Below are positions 9,475-18,623 of a stretch of DNA of 64,000 nucleotides, in pieces. This stretch comes from Hoskinsella mucinilytica. Its GTDB lineage: Bacteria > Bacillota_I > Bacilli_A > Erysipelotrichales > Erysipelotrichaceae. The position numbers were made by a program, and so were the translations under genes. Position 1 is the stretch's first letter, and each line of letters opens with the position of its first letter. The notes under the pieces are model-generated. The model made no database searches and was not told the DNA's origin. It worked only from the letters and a program-made list of their open reading frames with translations. Location of the stretch: positions 1 to 64,000 of the forward strand of contig NZ_JBEQZJ010000002.1 in assembly GCF_045223415.1 (NCBI RefSeq), given 5' to 3'.

Positions 9475-9503
9475 AGTATAAACCTTTTATATACACCTTG
9501 CAA
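9475..9503 (-). promoter_or_regulatory. Promoter of the V-type ATPase operon
   Basis: Reverse strand: TTGCAA (9498-9503), 17-base spacer, TATACT (9475-9480). The predicted start of transcription, about seven bases on, falls at about 9468 and so excludes the ATG there as a normal start codon. Confidence 0.8.
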
Positions 9504-9552
9504 GTAGAAAAACATACTTTTTATTCCATTTTTTAGTGCAGGCTAATAAATC

Positions 9553-9594
9553 ACAAAAAAAAGCCACGAAACCCTTTAATAAAGGGCTTTCATG
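9553..9594 (-). terminator. Rho-independent terminator after the antiporter gene
   Basis: Hairpin with arms 9565-9574 and 9584-9594 (CACGAAA pairs with TTTCATG, CCCTTTA with TAAAGGG), followed on the reverse strand by a run of eight or more U (9553-9562). It separates the antiporter from the ATPase operon. Confidence 0.85.
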
Positions 9595-9636
9595 ACATTT
9601 TCATATCTAGATTATAGCCTCGTTTCAGACCGATTT

Positions 9637-10914
9637 TTAAGCATTGTTTTCACGTTTGGTCTTGCTACCGATGATCTGCTGTGACATCTTCTCTAATTCC
9701 TCGGTTTCAGAATACTCATCCACCAATTCGCTCTCTGTATAAACATCAGGATCATTCACACGATCGGCGAACGCAAACTTCAATAGAACCGGTGTTACAA
9801 CGGTTGTCAATACGACCATAATAATAATTGGCCCAAAGAAATCCGAATTCATCAAACCAACGGCCATTCCCTTGCTAGCAACGATCAATGCGACCTCACC
9901 ACGGGAAATCATTCCGATTCCGATTCTAAGACTTTGTATATTCTCATAATGACAAATTTTCGCACCTAAGCCGCATCCTAGAATTTTGGTCAAAATGGCA
10001 ATTACCATCAATAAGACAGAGAAAATCACAATACTGCTTGTCATTTCAGGTAATACTACTTTTAACCCAATGCTGGCAAAAAATACCGGTGATATCAATA
10101 AATAAGATAACGTTTCAATACGCATAGTAACATAATTAGCTTTGCTAGTACCACTGATGATAAGTCCCGCAATAAAAGCACCGGTAATATCTGCTACACC
10201 AAAGAATTCTTCTGCACAATATGCAAACAGCAAACAGAAGGCAAAAGAGATGATAGAAAATCTTCTTCTTACCTTATCATCACGATCAAACCATTTCTCT
10301 ATTAACTTTCTAGCCGCAAATCCAATCAGTACACTGCAGATAAAGAAAGCAACGATCTTTAACAATACGATACCTAAATTCACACTGGTATCGGCCATTC
10401 CGGTAATAATCGTCAAAGCAACGATTCCTAAGATATCATCAATCAAAGCCGCCCCCAGGATCGCATTTCCACTAGGTGTACTTAGTTTCCCCATTTCTTT
10501 CAAGGTTTCCACACTGATACTAACTGATGTAGCTGTCAAAATGACTCCGATAAACATATTCTGTAAGAAGGCATTATCTCCGGTGTTGTAGAAGCTTGCC
10601 AAAAAATAACCTGCAAGCAAAGGTACCAACACCCCTATCAAAGCAATCACAAAACTGCTTTTTCCACTTTTTTTCAATTCGCTGATATCCGTTTCCAGAC
10701 CAGCGGAAAACATCAATACGATGACGCCGATTTCTGCGATCTGATCTGTAAATGCAGATTCATGAACGATATTCAGCACAGCCGGCCCCAGTATGATACC
10801 GGCAACAAGTGCTCCAACGACCTGCGGCATTTCAATTTTTCTAGTCAAAAGACCGAACAATTTTGTGCTAAGCAGAATCAAAGCAACATCTAGTAAATAG
10901 CTGTAAGATTCCAT
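9637..10914 (-). CDS. CPA2-family cation:proton antiporter (Kef/NapA type)
   Basis: Monovalent cation:H+ exchanger of the CPA2 family, acting in the cytoplasmic membrane. About 425 residues with some 12-13 membrane segments, including 'GIILGP' near residue 39, the 'ALIDDILGI' segment near residue 158 with the paired Asp of NapA-like transporters, and 'SRGEVALIVASKG' near residue 335. A short charged tail follows; there is no RCK/TrkA-N domain. ATG 10914 is preferred over a TTG six codons upstream because GAGAGTG lies just before it. It is transcribed alone. Confidence 0.9.
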   Translation of the reverse strand: MESYSYLLDVALILLSTKLFGLLTRKIEMPQVVGALVAGIILGPAVLNIVHESAFTDQIAEIGVIVLMFSAGLETDISELKKSGKSSFVIALIGVLVPLLAGYFLASFYNTGDNAFLQNMFIGVILTATSVSISVETLKEMGKLSTPSGNAILGAALIDDILGIVALTIITGMADTSVNLGIVLLKIVAFFICSVLIGFAARKLIEKWFDRDDKVRRRFSIISFAFCLLFAYCAEEFFGVADITGAFIAGLIISGTSKANYVTMRIETLSYLLISPVFFASIGLKVVLPEMTSSIVIFSVLLMVIAILTKILGCGLGAKICHYENIQSLRIGIGMISRGEVALIVASKGMAVGLMNSDFFGPIIIMVVLTTVVTPVLLKFAFADRVNDPDVYTESELVDEYSETEELEKMSQQIIGSKTKRENNA

Positions 10915-10946
10915 AACTTCACTCTCTTTCAATCATAGCCCGTATT

Positions 10947-10974
10947 ATTATACAGCGCTTTCTTGATTTTGCAA
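10947..10974 (-). promoter_or_regulatory. Promoter of the CPA2 antiporter
   Basis: TTGCAA (10969-10974), 16-base spacer, TATAAT (10947-10952) on the reverse strand, about 33 bases before the start codon. Confidence 0.8.
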
Positions 10975-11005
10975 GTGTTTTTTGTGAAAAAACGCTTACC
11001 TTTCA

Positions 11006-11941
11006 CTATTTACCTTTTAAATCCAGCCAATCAATGTTTGGTATCGTAAAAGTTTTATGGTTCACTGCCTGTAAAACACCATCTTCTTCTTGAAAATGAA
11101 AGCTAACTTGATAGGCACATAATGCTTGATATTTTCGCTTTCCTTTTTTTGCACCGTATTTGATATCCCCTACCAAAGGATGCTTCAAATATGCCATGAC
11201 CGCACGAATCTGATGGCTTTTTCCGGTATGTAGATCGACTTCCACTACACTTTCATCTTGTTTTTCCTCTATCACTCGATAACCTGTATCAATTCGCTGA
11301 TAACCTTCTTTTTCATATGGGATGATATCGGCGATATTATGATCTAATTTTTTATGATACAATATCAAACGATCCTCTTTCTTTTTTAGTTTTCCTTCTA
11401 CCAAACATAGATATCGTTTGTCTAATTCTCTATTTCGAATCTTTTCATTCATATAGCGAAGGGCTTCACTTGTTTTAGCACATATCACAATGCCTTGTGT
11501 ATTGCGATCAATTCTATGACAAAGTGCCGGAGCGAAGCTTTGTTCCTGCTCAGGATCATATTCATGTTTCTCGTATAAATAATGTAATAATCGATCCGCA
11601 AGATTATCTTGGATCATGGAGGTATCACTATGTGCCAATAAACCAGCAGGTTTATTGACGATCAGTAATTGCGTATCTTCATAGATTACATCCAGTTCGC
11701 TTGGAACCTTTAAAAAATGTAAATCATGGCTTGATTCAAAAAACTCTTCCGGAATAAAGCATTGTAACACATCCCCTTCTTGTAATCGCTGGGATATTTC
11801 ACATCGTTTTCGATTGACTTTGATTTTTTTATTTCTTATATATTTATACATCAGACTTTTGGGCATCTGTTTCATTGTCTTCATAATAAATTTATCCACC
11901 CTTTGATCTGCATCATTTTTTTGAATCACGATTTCTCTCAT
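11006..11941 (-). CDS. RluA-family 23S rRNA pseudouridine synthase with S4 domain
   Basis: Isomerises specific uridines of ribosomal RNA to pseudouridine. About 311 residues: an S4-like RNA-binding domain at about 10-75 ('RVDKFIMK', 'KIKVNRKRCEI'), then the catalytic domain with 'HRIDRNTQGI' near residue 143, which contains the catalytic Asp, and 'TGKSHQIRAVMAYLKHPLVGD' near 237. It resembles RluC/RluD; the target position cannot be named. ATG 11941 is chosen because GAGGTG precedes it; a GTG three codons upstream overlaps that site. Confidence 0.92.
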   Translation of the reverse strand: MREIVIQKNDADQRVDKFIMKTMKQMPKSLMYKYIRNKKIKVNRKRCEISQRLQEGDVLQCFIPEEFFESSHDLHFLKVPSELDVIYEDTQLLIVNKPAGLLAHSDTSMIQDNLADRLLHYLYEKHEYDPEQEQSFAPALCHRIDRNTQGIVICAKTSEALRYMNEKIRNRELDKRYLCLVEGKLKKKEDRLILYHKKLDHNIADIIPYEKEGYQRIDTGYRVIEEKQDESVVEVDLHTGKSHQIRAVMAYLKHPLVGDIKYGAKKGKRKYQALCAYQVSFHFQEEDGVLQAVNHKTFTIPNIDWLDLKGK

Positions 11942-12031
11942 CCTAATCACCTCATACTTACCTCATTCATTATTTCATAAAGCTTGAAAAAAGTATAGCC
12001 TTAACTTTATCTTACAAATCTTGCATGTGCT

Positions 12032-12059
12032 TTGTTTTTTTTGAAAAATCGTTTACAAT
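12032..12059 (+). promoter_or_regulatory. Possible promoter of the nuclease-helicase gene
   Basis: TTGTTT (12032-12037), 16-base spacer, TACAAT (12054-12059), 24 bases before the ATG. An alternative pair, TTGAAA/TATACG, overlaps it; the choice is uncertain. Confidence 0.4.
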
Positions 12060-12082
12060 AAATATACGGAAGGAAGTGTCGC

Positions 12083-14425
12083 ATGTATACCATACAGTTA
12101 TCGGTACGTAGTTTGGTAGAATCTCTTTATTTAGGAGGAGATCTTGTATCATCATCTCAGTCCACTCAACGTGCCAATCTAGGCTCTCAAATTCATCGTA
12201 TGTTACAATCACAACAAAAACAAACGTATGCCGCAGAGGTCTATTTGAAAATCACAACAGAATTAGATGACTTTTGTTTTACGATCGATGGAAGAGCAGA
12301 TGGTATCATTACCACAGAGGAAGGCGTCATCATAGATGAAATCAAGACCACTTATCTTCCTTATGAAGAGATAAGTGAAGATCATTTCGTCCATTTTGCG
12401 CAAGCCTATATTTATGCATATATTTATGCAAAACAACATACATTAAAGACCATTTCCATACAATTGACCTATTATCAACTTGAGGATAAAAAAACCAAAT
12501 GTTTCCTTCATGAGAAACCTTTTCAAGAACTAGAAACTTTTTATATGGATACTTTAAAAGAGTATCTCAAATGGGCGCATTTAAAGCGTTCCATCGAAGA
12601 AACAAGCAAATCCTCTTTACAACTGCTCCGTTTTCCTTTTTCTGAATATCGAAAAGGACAAAGACAATTTGCTGTCGGTGTTTATAAAACGATATTAGAT
12701 AAAGATACCTTATTTGCTCAAGCGCCCACCGGCATCGGAAAAACGATTTCTACTTTATTTCCTTCATTAAAAGCCATCGGTGAAGGAAAATGTGAAAAGA
12801 TTTTTTATCTATGTGCGAAGACCATCACAGCATCCGTTGCTTATGATACCATTCATCTGCTTTATGAACAAGGTGTTTCTTTTAAAACCGTTGGGATTAC
12901 CGCTAAGGATAAGATCTGTTTTCTAGAGGAACGAAATTGTGATCCTAAGGTTTGTCCTTATGCCAAAGGATATTTTGATCGTTGTAAGGATGCTCTTTAT
13001 GAATTGGTATCTGATCATGATTTTATAGAAAAGGAAATCGTCTCATCGATTGCCCAAAAGCATATGGTTTGCCCCTTTGAGTTAAGCTTAGATGCTTCTT
13101 TGTATGCGGATGTCATCGTAGGTGATTATAATTATGTATTTGATCCAAGAGTATATCTAAAACGTTTTTTTACCGAAAAGGGTAATTATGTATTCCTTGT
13201 GGATGAAGCGCATAATCTGGTAGATCGAGCAAGAGAAATGTATAGCGCCTCTTTGATGAAGTCATCTTTTCAAGAAGCAAAGCGATACATTCCCAAGGAG
13301 CGTAAGATATTGCGTCAAAGATTGCAATCGATCATCAAAGTGCTTCAAAAACTTGGCCAAGAATGTGAAAAGCAAGGTGGCTTCATGGCATTTGAGGAAA
13401 ATCATGAAGAGCTTATATTGGCAGTTGGAGATGTGGTAGAACATTTGGATGCTTATTTTCAAAGTGAGCATGAGGAACAGCACGATGATGAGTTGAAGCA
13501 ATTATATTTTGATAGTATCAATTATGGAAAAATCGCTGATTTCTATGATGAGGATTTCGTCTTTTTTGTAGCTATGGAGGGCAAGGATTGTATCGTTAAG
13601 CAATTTTGTATGAATCCATCCCATCCTCTTCGTGAAATCTTAAAGAAAGGACGTTCTACTGTTTTTTTCAGCGCAACGCTTTCTCCAATTGATTATTATC
13701 TATCCTTGCTTGGTGCAGAAGCATCTTGTAAACGATTGTCGCTTCCTTCCCCTTTTCATAAGGAGAACTGTTGTTGTATGATTGCCGACCACATCTCTAC
13801 TCGTTATCAAGATCGAGTTACTTCCTTGCCTGCCATTACTTCTTTGATCTATGCCGCCACTTCCATAAAAGAGGGCAATTACATCATTTTTGCGCCTAGC
13901 TATGCTTATATGCATCAGATCTATGATGCCTTTATCCAAAGCTATCCTAAGGTAAAGACCAGTATACAATCACAAAATATGAGTGAAGCAATGAAACAAG
14001 AATTTCTATCTTCTTTTGAGCAAAGTGACGAGCTTCATCTTTATTTCTGTGTCATTGGTGGCATGTTCTCGGAAGGCATTGATCTGAAGCAGGAACGTTT
14101 GATCGGTGCCATCATCATCGGTGTCGGGTTAGCACAGCTCAATCCTCAACAAGATTTGATCATGCAACATTTTGATTCAGAAAACCGTATGGGCTTTGCT
14201 TATGCTTATCAATTTCCCGGCATGAATAAGGTATTACAATCAGCTGGACGTGTCATACGATCTCATGAGGATAAGGGTATGATCTTATTTGTGGATGAAC
14301 GTTATACCTCATCTCGATATCTTACCCTATTACCTGCACAATATCGTCATTATCAACGTGTGCATTCCCCTTCTCAAGCAATGCATTTATTAGCCGATTT
14401 CTGGAAAGGAGACAACCATGAATAG
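12083..14425 (+). CDS. XPD/DinG-type DNA helicase with N-terminal RecB/Cas4-like nuclease domain
   Basis: Iron-sulfur superfamily 2 helicase, 780 residues. The N-terminus has all the motifs of a RecB-type PD-(D/E)xK nuclease: GxxxH ending at His38, Asp73 in 'GRADGI', Glu86-x-Lys88 in 'DEIKT', and Gln107-xxx-Tyr111. The helicase part has Walker A 'APTGIGKT' near 214, a four-Cys cluster motif at about 279-300, 'DEAHN' near 374, 'FFSATLSP' near 530 and 'QSAGRVIRS' near 717. GGAAGGA precedes the ATG. The next gene overlaps its end by 8 bases. The family combination is known in Bacillota; its biological job is inferred to be DNA repair. Confidence 0.9.
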   Translation: MYTIQLSVRSLVESLYLGGDLVSSSQSTQRANLGSQIHRMLQSQQKQTYAAEVYLKITTELDDFCFTIDGRADGIITTEEGVIIDEIKTTYLPYEEISEDHFVHFAQAYIYAYIYAKQHTLKTISIQLTYYQLEDKKTKCFLHEKPFQELETFYMDTLKEYLKWAHLKRSIEETSKSSLQLLRFPFSEYRKGQRQFAVGVYKTILDKDTLFAQAPTGIGKTISTLFPSLKAIGEGKCEKIFYLCAKTITASVAYDTIHLLYEQGVSFKTVGITAKDKICFLEERNCDPKVCPYAKGYFDRCKDALYELVSDHDFIEKEIVSSIAQKHMVCPFELSLDASLYADVIVGDYNYVFDPRVYLKRFFTEKGNYVFLVDEAHNLVDRAREMYSASLMKSSFQEAKRYIPKERKILRQRLQSIIKVLQKLGQECEKQGGFMAFEENHEELILAVGDVVEHLDAYFQSEHEEQHDDELKQLYFDSINYGKIADFYDEDFVFFVAMEGKDCIVKQFCMNPSHPLREILKKGRSTVFFSATLSPIDYYLSLLGAEASCKRLSLPSPFHKENCCCMIADHISTRYQDRVTSLPAITSLIYAATSIKEGNYIIFAPSYAYMHQIYDAFIQSYPKVKTSIQSQNMSEAMKQEFLSSFEQSDELHLYFCVIGGMFSEGIDLKQERLIGAIIIGVGLAQLNPQQDLIMQHFDSENRMGFAYAYQFPGMNKVLQSAGRVIRSHEDKGMILFVDERYTSSRYLTLLPAQYRHYQRVHSPSQAMHLLADFWKGDNHE

Positions 14426-15182
14426 AAAGAAAACAACTTATGCGATCTTAGCGTTATCCATTCTTTTCTTACTTTACTTCACCTTGCTTACGCTATCTTA
14501 TGGCTTATTTAACATCGTATTTTCCTGGACCTTCCTTTGTATGGGGATATGCTTATTCGCAATAGGAGCATGGGAACTAAAACACAATAAAACGCTTCTT
14601 TCTTATCTACCAAGACTTCCTCGTATCCTGGTTACGATCGTATGTCTTGTATGTTTCGTGTTTTTCTGCATAGTAGAGGGAAATCTTTTATATACCGGAA
14701 CCCATGTATCAAAGGAACAAGGAAATACCTTGATCGTATTAGGGGCACAACTGAATGGTGATAAGATATCTCGTCTGCTTCGTTATCGGCTTGATGCCGC
14801 CTTAGCTTTTCATGAGACCTATCCTAATACAACCATCATTGTAAGTGGTGGTAAAGGAGCAAATGAAAGTGTCAGCGAAGCAAGTGCCATGAAAAATTAT
14901 CTTGTTGCTCATGGTATCAAAGAATCTATGATCATAGAAGAGGATCAAAGTAGAAATACCGCAGAAAATTTTGCTTTCAGTAAAAAACTATTAAAAAATG
15001 ACACCCATGTGAGTGTCATTTCAAATGATTTCCATATGTACCGAGCTCGATATCTTTGTGAAGAAAGCGGGTTGACCTGTTCGCTTTATCCGGCAAAAAG
15101 TGATATCGATCTAGCTCCTAATTTTTATTTCAGAGAATTCTTCGGCGTCGTCAAAGACCAATACTTAACAAAACTGCATTAA
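14418..15182 (+). CDS. DUF218 (YdcF/SanA-like) membrane protein
   Basis: 254 residues. Four hydrophobic segments occupy about residues 7-100, followed by a soluble DUF218 domain with 'LIVLGAQLNGDKIS' near 107, 'SGGKGANESVSEA' near 143 and 'EDQSRNTAENF' near 175. Proteins of this family have been linked to cell-envelope barrier function; the reaction is not established. The start overlaps the helicase stop by 8 bases, so the two are co-transcribed. Its 3' end overlaps the convergent HAD gene by 18 bases. Confidence 0.88.
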   Translation: MNRKKTTYAILALSILFLLYFTLLTLSYGLFNIVFSWTFLCMGICLFAIGAWELKHNKTLLSYLPRLPRILVTIVCLVCFVFFCIVEGNLLYTGTHVSKEQGNTLIVLGAQLNGDKISRLLRYRLDAALAFHETYPNTTIIVSGGKGANESVSEASAMKNYLVAHGIKESMIIEEDQSRNTAENFAFSKKLLKNDTHVSVISNDFHMYRARYLCEESGLTCSLYPAKSDIDLAPNFYFREFFGVVKDQYLTKLH

Positions 15183-15815
15183 CCATTGTTGTGCCTGTTT
15201 CATGGTTTCTACCGTTGGGCACCCTGTGTTTTGCAGTTTTTCTATATGCTCATGTCCATCACCGATCAATAAACAATGACATCCCGCATAGGTTGCGACC
15301 TCACTGTCATGAACGCTGTCACCGACAAAGATGGTCGTATCTTTATTTAATCGGGCATCCTCTACAAAATCTTTCGCAAGTTGTGCTTTTGAATGTGCAT
15401 GAATGTTATCCAGGCCTTTGATATCGCTGAAATACGTTGAAATATCATACTGTGCCAATTGTTCATTCAAAAAAGTAAGATCACTGGCACTTAATAAATA
15501 TTGTCTTACTTCACGATGTTTCAATCGTTCTAATGTTGTTTTAACATCCAAATGTAGATGACAGCTTAAGCTATGGGGCTGATAATATGCCATATAGTCC
15601 TTTGCTAATTCAGAAAATGGCGTTTGATCAAAATCAAAGCCTACTTTTTTATAGTATTCCATGACCGGAAATTGGAAATATTTACGATATTCTTCTTTAT
15701 CTAATACTTGGGGAAGCTGTTGCTTCTTTAATAAACGGTTTAATGCTTCCATGCTGATATCGATATCATCTAAAAGTGTACCGTTCCAATCCCAAATGAT
15801 CGTTTCGATTTTCAT
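15165..15815 (-). CDS. HAD-superfamily hydrolase (phosphoglycolate-phosphatase-like)
   Basis: 216 residues with motif I 'WDWNGTLLDD' (nucleophile Asp9), motif II 'LLSASD' near 106, motif III Lys near 143 and motif IV 'FVGDSVHDSEVA' near 164. In motif I the second Asp of the usual DxDGT is Asn, a variant seen in some HAD phosphatases, which may alter catalysis. The cap insert (about 15-85) is helical, as in subclass I. Substrate unknown. It converges on, and overlaps, the DUF218 gene. Confidence 0.88.
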   Translation of the reverse strand: MKIETIIWDWNGTLLDDIDISMEALNRLLKKQQLPQVLDKEEYRKYFQFPVMEYYKKVGFDFDQTPFSELAKDYMAYYQPHSLSCHLHLDVKTTLERLKHREVRQYLLSASDLTFLNEQLAQYDISTYFSDIKGLDNIHAHSKAQLAKDFVEDARLNKDTTIFVGDSVHDSEVATYAGCHCLLIGDGHEHIEKLQNTGCPTVETMKQAQQWLMQFC

Positions 15816-15872
15816 TTGATACCACCTCCGTTATGTTATTATACCATGTCCATGTCAAAATATGACCATGAT

Positions 15873-16424
15873 CTATAGAAACTTTTTATGTACATTCACA
15901 GGTGAATAAACTGAGGTCAACCATCCATTGATCAATGCATTGAGTGTTTCTTGATTCATCGCTTGTTTCTCTTGCATTCCAAGACCTAAAAGATAGTGTC
16001 CATTGTTTATCAACTGTGCTATTGTTTCTTCATAACGTGAAGTTTCGTCTTGATATAACCAATATGCAGAAACTTGCTTGTTTTGCATATCATACCAGCT
16101 TAAAAAATCAATCATTGCTTGTGAGGGTCGATCCTGTGTCGTATGATCCCCTAGTAAAATAAGGTCATAATCTTGCGCATCTGGTATTTCATCTTTTGTG
16201 ATATCATATGCATACAATTGCATTTTCTTTTTGATCATCGATGTCATTTGTGTAAATTGTGCATGGTTATCCCCGGCGTATAACAATAATATTCGTTTGT
16301 TTATGATCTTGCTTGTTTGTTTTATTTCATTCTCTATTGGTTGTGTTAGTTTTATAGTATCTTTGATTGGTACCATGATCATAGAGGATAACAATAGTAA
16401 TAAACAGTGTAGTTCTTTTATCAT
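15873..16424 (-). CDS. Secreted or membrane-anchored flavodoxin-fold protein
   Basis: 183 residues. A hydrophobic N-terminus (about 1-20) looks like an uncleaved signal or anchor. From residue 44 the chain runs as a flavodoxin fold: 'ILLLYAGDNHAQFTQM' replaces the usual FMN phosphate loop, 'YDLILLGDHT' is strand 3 near 84, and later strands include 'VSAYWLYQD'. Typical T/SxTGxT phosphate-binding residues are not conserved, so FMN binding is doubtful. GAGGTGAAAGC precedes the ATG. No clear functional partner is nearby. Confidence 0.65.
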   Translation of the reverse strand: MIKELHCLLLLLSSMIMVPIKDTIKLTQPIENEIKQTSKIINKRILLLYAGDNHAQFTQMTSMIKKKMQLYAYDITKDEIPDAQDYDLILLGDHTTQDRPSQAMIDFLSWYDMQNKQVSAYWLYQDETSRYEETIAQLINNGHYLLGLGMQEKQAMNQETLNALINGWLTSVYSPVNVHKKFL

Positions 16425-16486
16425 GCTTTCACCTCATCTCTTATGATACAGGATAGCAATGGCGAATTTTGTCAACTAACGAAAGG

Positions 16487-16508
16487 AAAAGGTCCAAAAG
16501 GACCTTTT
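16487..16508 (-). terminator. Terminator after the Cys-rich gene
   Basis: Nine-bp perfect stem (AAAAGGTCC/GGACCTTTT) with a four-base loop; on the reverse strand it ends in CCTTTTCCTTT. It lies six bases after the stop of the Cys-rich gene. Confidence 0.75.
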
Positions 16509-16513
16509 CGCAT

Positions 16514-16918
16514 TTATTCATTTGTGTCGAAATCATCATAATCATATGCACAGGATGATCCTCTGTTTTCATCCTCTTCACGACAACGGCAGTTTCTCAT
16601 GCACTGGCGATATTGTGCACGACAGCGATCTTCACAGCTTGGGCGTGGACATGGTCTTGGTGGGCATGGTCTTGGTGGACATGGACGGCATCCGTTTCCT
16701 TGTTGATTGCCACATCCATTGTTGCATCCACATCCCGGACGATTTGAGCAATCATTGTGATGATTACCGCAACCACATCCTGGACGATATGTGTTTTGAC
16801 AAGCACAACGTCTACGTGATTGATTGCAACCACATCCCTGATTGACTAAGATACGTTCCCCATTACGACTACAGCTGTTACAAGAGCTGTTATTACAATT
16901 ACATCTTGAACTATACAT
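16514..16918 (-). CDS. Cysteine-rich small protein with CGC and RPCPP repeats
   Basis: 134 residues with 24 cysteines (about 18%). Cys occurs in C-x-C pairs ('NCN', 'CGC', 'CAC', 'CRC'); 'RPGCGC' occurs twice, and a 'RPCPP' repeat occupies about residues 80-95. The tail is acidic (DYDDFDTNE). There is no signal peptide or membrane segment. A strong AAGGAGGAAC site precedes the ATG. Composition resembles small spore-coat or metal-binding proteins, but no family was recognised and the function is unknown. Other-frame open frames here are by-products of its repetitive codons. Confidence 0.75.
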   Translation of the reverse strand: MYSSRCNCNNSSCNSCSRNGERILVNQGCGCNQSRRRCACQNTYRPGCGCGNHHNDCSNRPGCGCNNGCGNQQGNGCRPCPPRPCPPRPCPRPSCEDRCRAQYRQCMRNCRCREEDENRGSSCAYDYDDFDTNE

Positions 16919-17032
16919 GAAATGTTCCTCCTTCGGTTATGAGATTTTTTATCCATCTCAATCCACTATATGCGAGGTTTTTTTACTGCCTTAGGCGTAT
17001 TACGCTGGTCTTAGGAAAAATGATGGAATGCG

Positions 17033-18613
17033 TTATGCTTTTTGATAAATCACAACCCCTTCTTTTCTTGTTTCCAACACTTGAATCGCTTTGATCTCTG
17101 TAGGTTCCACCTTTAATGGATCGTGATCTAACATTACCATATCCGCAAGTTTCCCCGGTTCCAATGTTCCCTTGATATCTTCTTCAAAGTATTGATATGC
17201 CGCATGGATCGTTACTGCCTTCAATGCCTCTAACACATGAATACGTTGATGTGCACCAAGTATAACTCCACCTTTTGTTCTTCGATTCACTGCTACCCAA
17301 ACAGATTCTAACATATCAGGAAGAATTACCGGAGTATCCTGATGGAAGGTGAATGTCATATGTTTTTGTAAGGCACTATTGGTACAAGAGATATTTTCTG
17401 CACGATCTTTACCAAAATTGATCAAATGAACATCTCCCCAATGGTACACATGTGCAACAAAGAAGCTTGGCATAACACCGGTTTCTACCAATTGATCTAG
17501 TTGATCGGGACGAAGTGTTTGTGCATGTACCATGACAGGTCTAGTATCTGTATGCTTTTGTTTGCTATGATGAAATCCATTCAGCATTTGTTGACTGGCA
17601 GCATCTCCGTTACAGTGTACCAATAATTGACGATGCTCATCCAAAGACTGTTGTACATAGCCATCTACCACTTCATCGGTATAAATCGGATATCCACAAT
17701 AATCTCCACTATTTTCATATGGCTTGCTCATCCATGCTGTTTTTCCTTGTGGTGATCCATCCAAAAACAGTTTATAGCCACCAATACGGAAATGATTTTG
17801 ATAAGATGCAAGATCTTTTCGCTCTCTAACCAGTTCACTATCTTCTACGATATCTACATAAGCCACCATATCCAATAACAGTTTGCCATGTTTTCCTAAT
17901 CGCTCATATATGTTTACATCACTACCATGAGCAAATCCTTCTTGTGCTGTGGTAATACCATAACTTGCATAGATTTTTTGTGCCTCATAGGCATAGTCAT
18001 CGATATGATCTAGACTCATGATACGCTCTCCTGGTCCACGCATAAAGGCAACTTCTTCAAGATAGCCATTTAAATGTCCTTGATCATCACGTCCATAACT
18101 TCCTCCTTTTGGATCCTTGCAATCATCATCTAATTGATAAGCTTCTAATGCAAGTGTATTCAAAACCCCCATATGGAAGGAAGAATGAGCTAAAATCAAA
18201 GGATGCTTTCCACTTACTTCATCTAGCTCTTCACGATTGGGATGACGATGCTCTTTTAATGCATTATGATCATAACCAAATCCCATGACCCATTCTCCAT
18301 CAGGTATTTGTTTTTCCTGAATGTAGTTTGTAATTTGTACTTGAATATCCGCAATAGAAGTGCAGTCCTTCAAAGGAATAAATTTTAAAGTATTCGCAAA
18401 TTGTAGCATATGAGAATGTGCATCGATAAAGGATGGCATTAAACATGCTCCATTTAAATCCCTTAATACACAGGATTCTTCCATCAAAGGTCTTATTTCT
18501 TGTAAGGATCCTGTTGCCTGTATCTTTCCATTGTTTACCAACAGAGCTTCTACATAAAGCTGTTCTTCCTTCATTGTTAAAATATCGCCGTTAAAAAATA
18601 ATGTTTGCATCAT
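17033..18613 (-). CDS. Amidohydrolase family protein (YtcJ-like)
   Basis: Metal-dependent hydrolase of the Amidohydro_3 group, about 526 residues. It shows the N-terminal 'DAHSHM' metal motif near residue 63, 'HCNGDAA' near 338, 'HAQTL' near 366 and an 'FHQDTPV' segment near 428 with the catalytic-site Asp. The C-terminal beta sandwich carries 'GTLEPGKLADMVMLDHDP'. Four tandem ATG/ATC codons occur at the start; I chose ATG 18613, six bases after AAGGAG. It follows the exporter gene by only a few bases, so the pair may degrade and export or import the same unknown compound. Confidence 0.88.
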   Translation of the reverse strand: MMQTLFFNGDILTMKEEQLYVEALLVNNGKIQATGSLQEIRPLMEESCVLRDLNGACLMPSFIDAHSHMLQFANTLKFIPLKDCTSIADIQVQITNYIQEKQIPDGEWVMGFGYDHNALKEHRHPNREELDEVSGKHPLILAHSSFHMGVLNTLALEAYQLDDDCKDPKGGSYGRDDQGHLNGYLEEVAFMRGPGERIMSLDHIDDYAYEAQKIYASYGITTAQEGFAHGSDVNIYERLGKHGKLLLDMVAYVDIVEDSELVRERKDLASYQNHFRIGGYKLFLDGSPQGKTAWMSKPYENSGDYCGYPIYTDEVVDGYVQQSLDEHRQLLVHCNGDAASQQMLNGFHHSKQKHTDTRPVMVHAQTLRPDQLDQLVETGVMPSFFVAHVYHWGDVHLINFGKDRAENISCTNSALQKHMTFTFHQDTPVILPDMLESVWVAVNRRTKGGVILGAHQRIHVLEALKAVTIHAAYQYFEEDIKGTLEPGKLADMVMLDHDPLKVEPTEIKAIQVLETRKEGVVIYQKA

Positions 18614-18623
18614 GATCATCTCC

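Noticed and set aside
10973..11000. AT-rich inverted repeat between the antiporter and the pseudouridine synthase as a terminator
   Set aside because: It has a mismatch and no following U run, and it overlaps the -35 region of the antiporter promoter; left unassigned.
16522..16845. Open frames opposite the Cys-rich gene
   Set aside because: They arise from the repetitive codons of the Cys-rich protein, have no ribosome site and an implausible composition.
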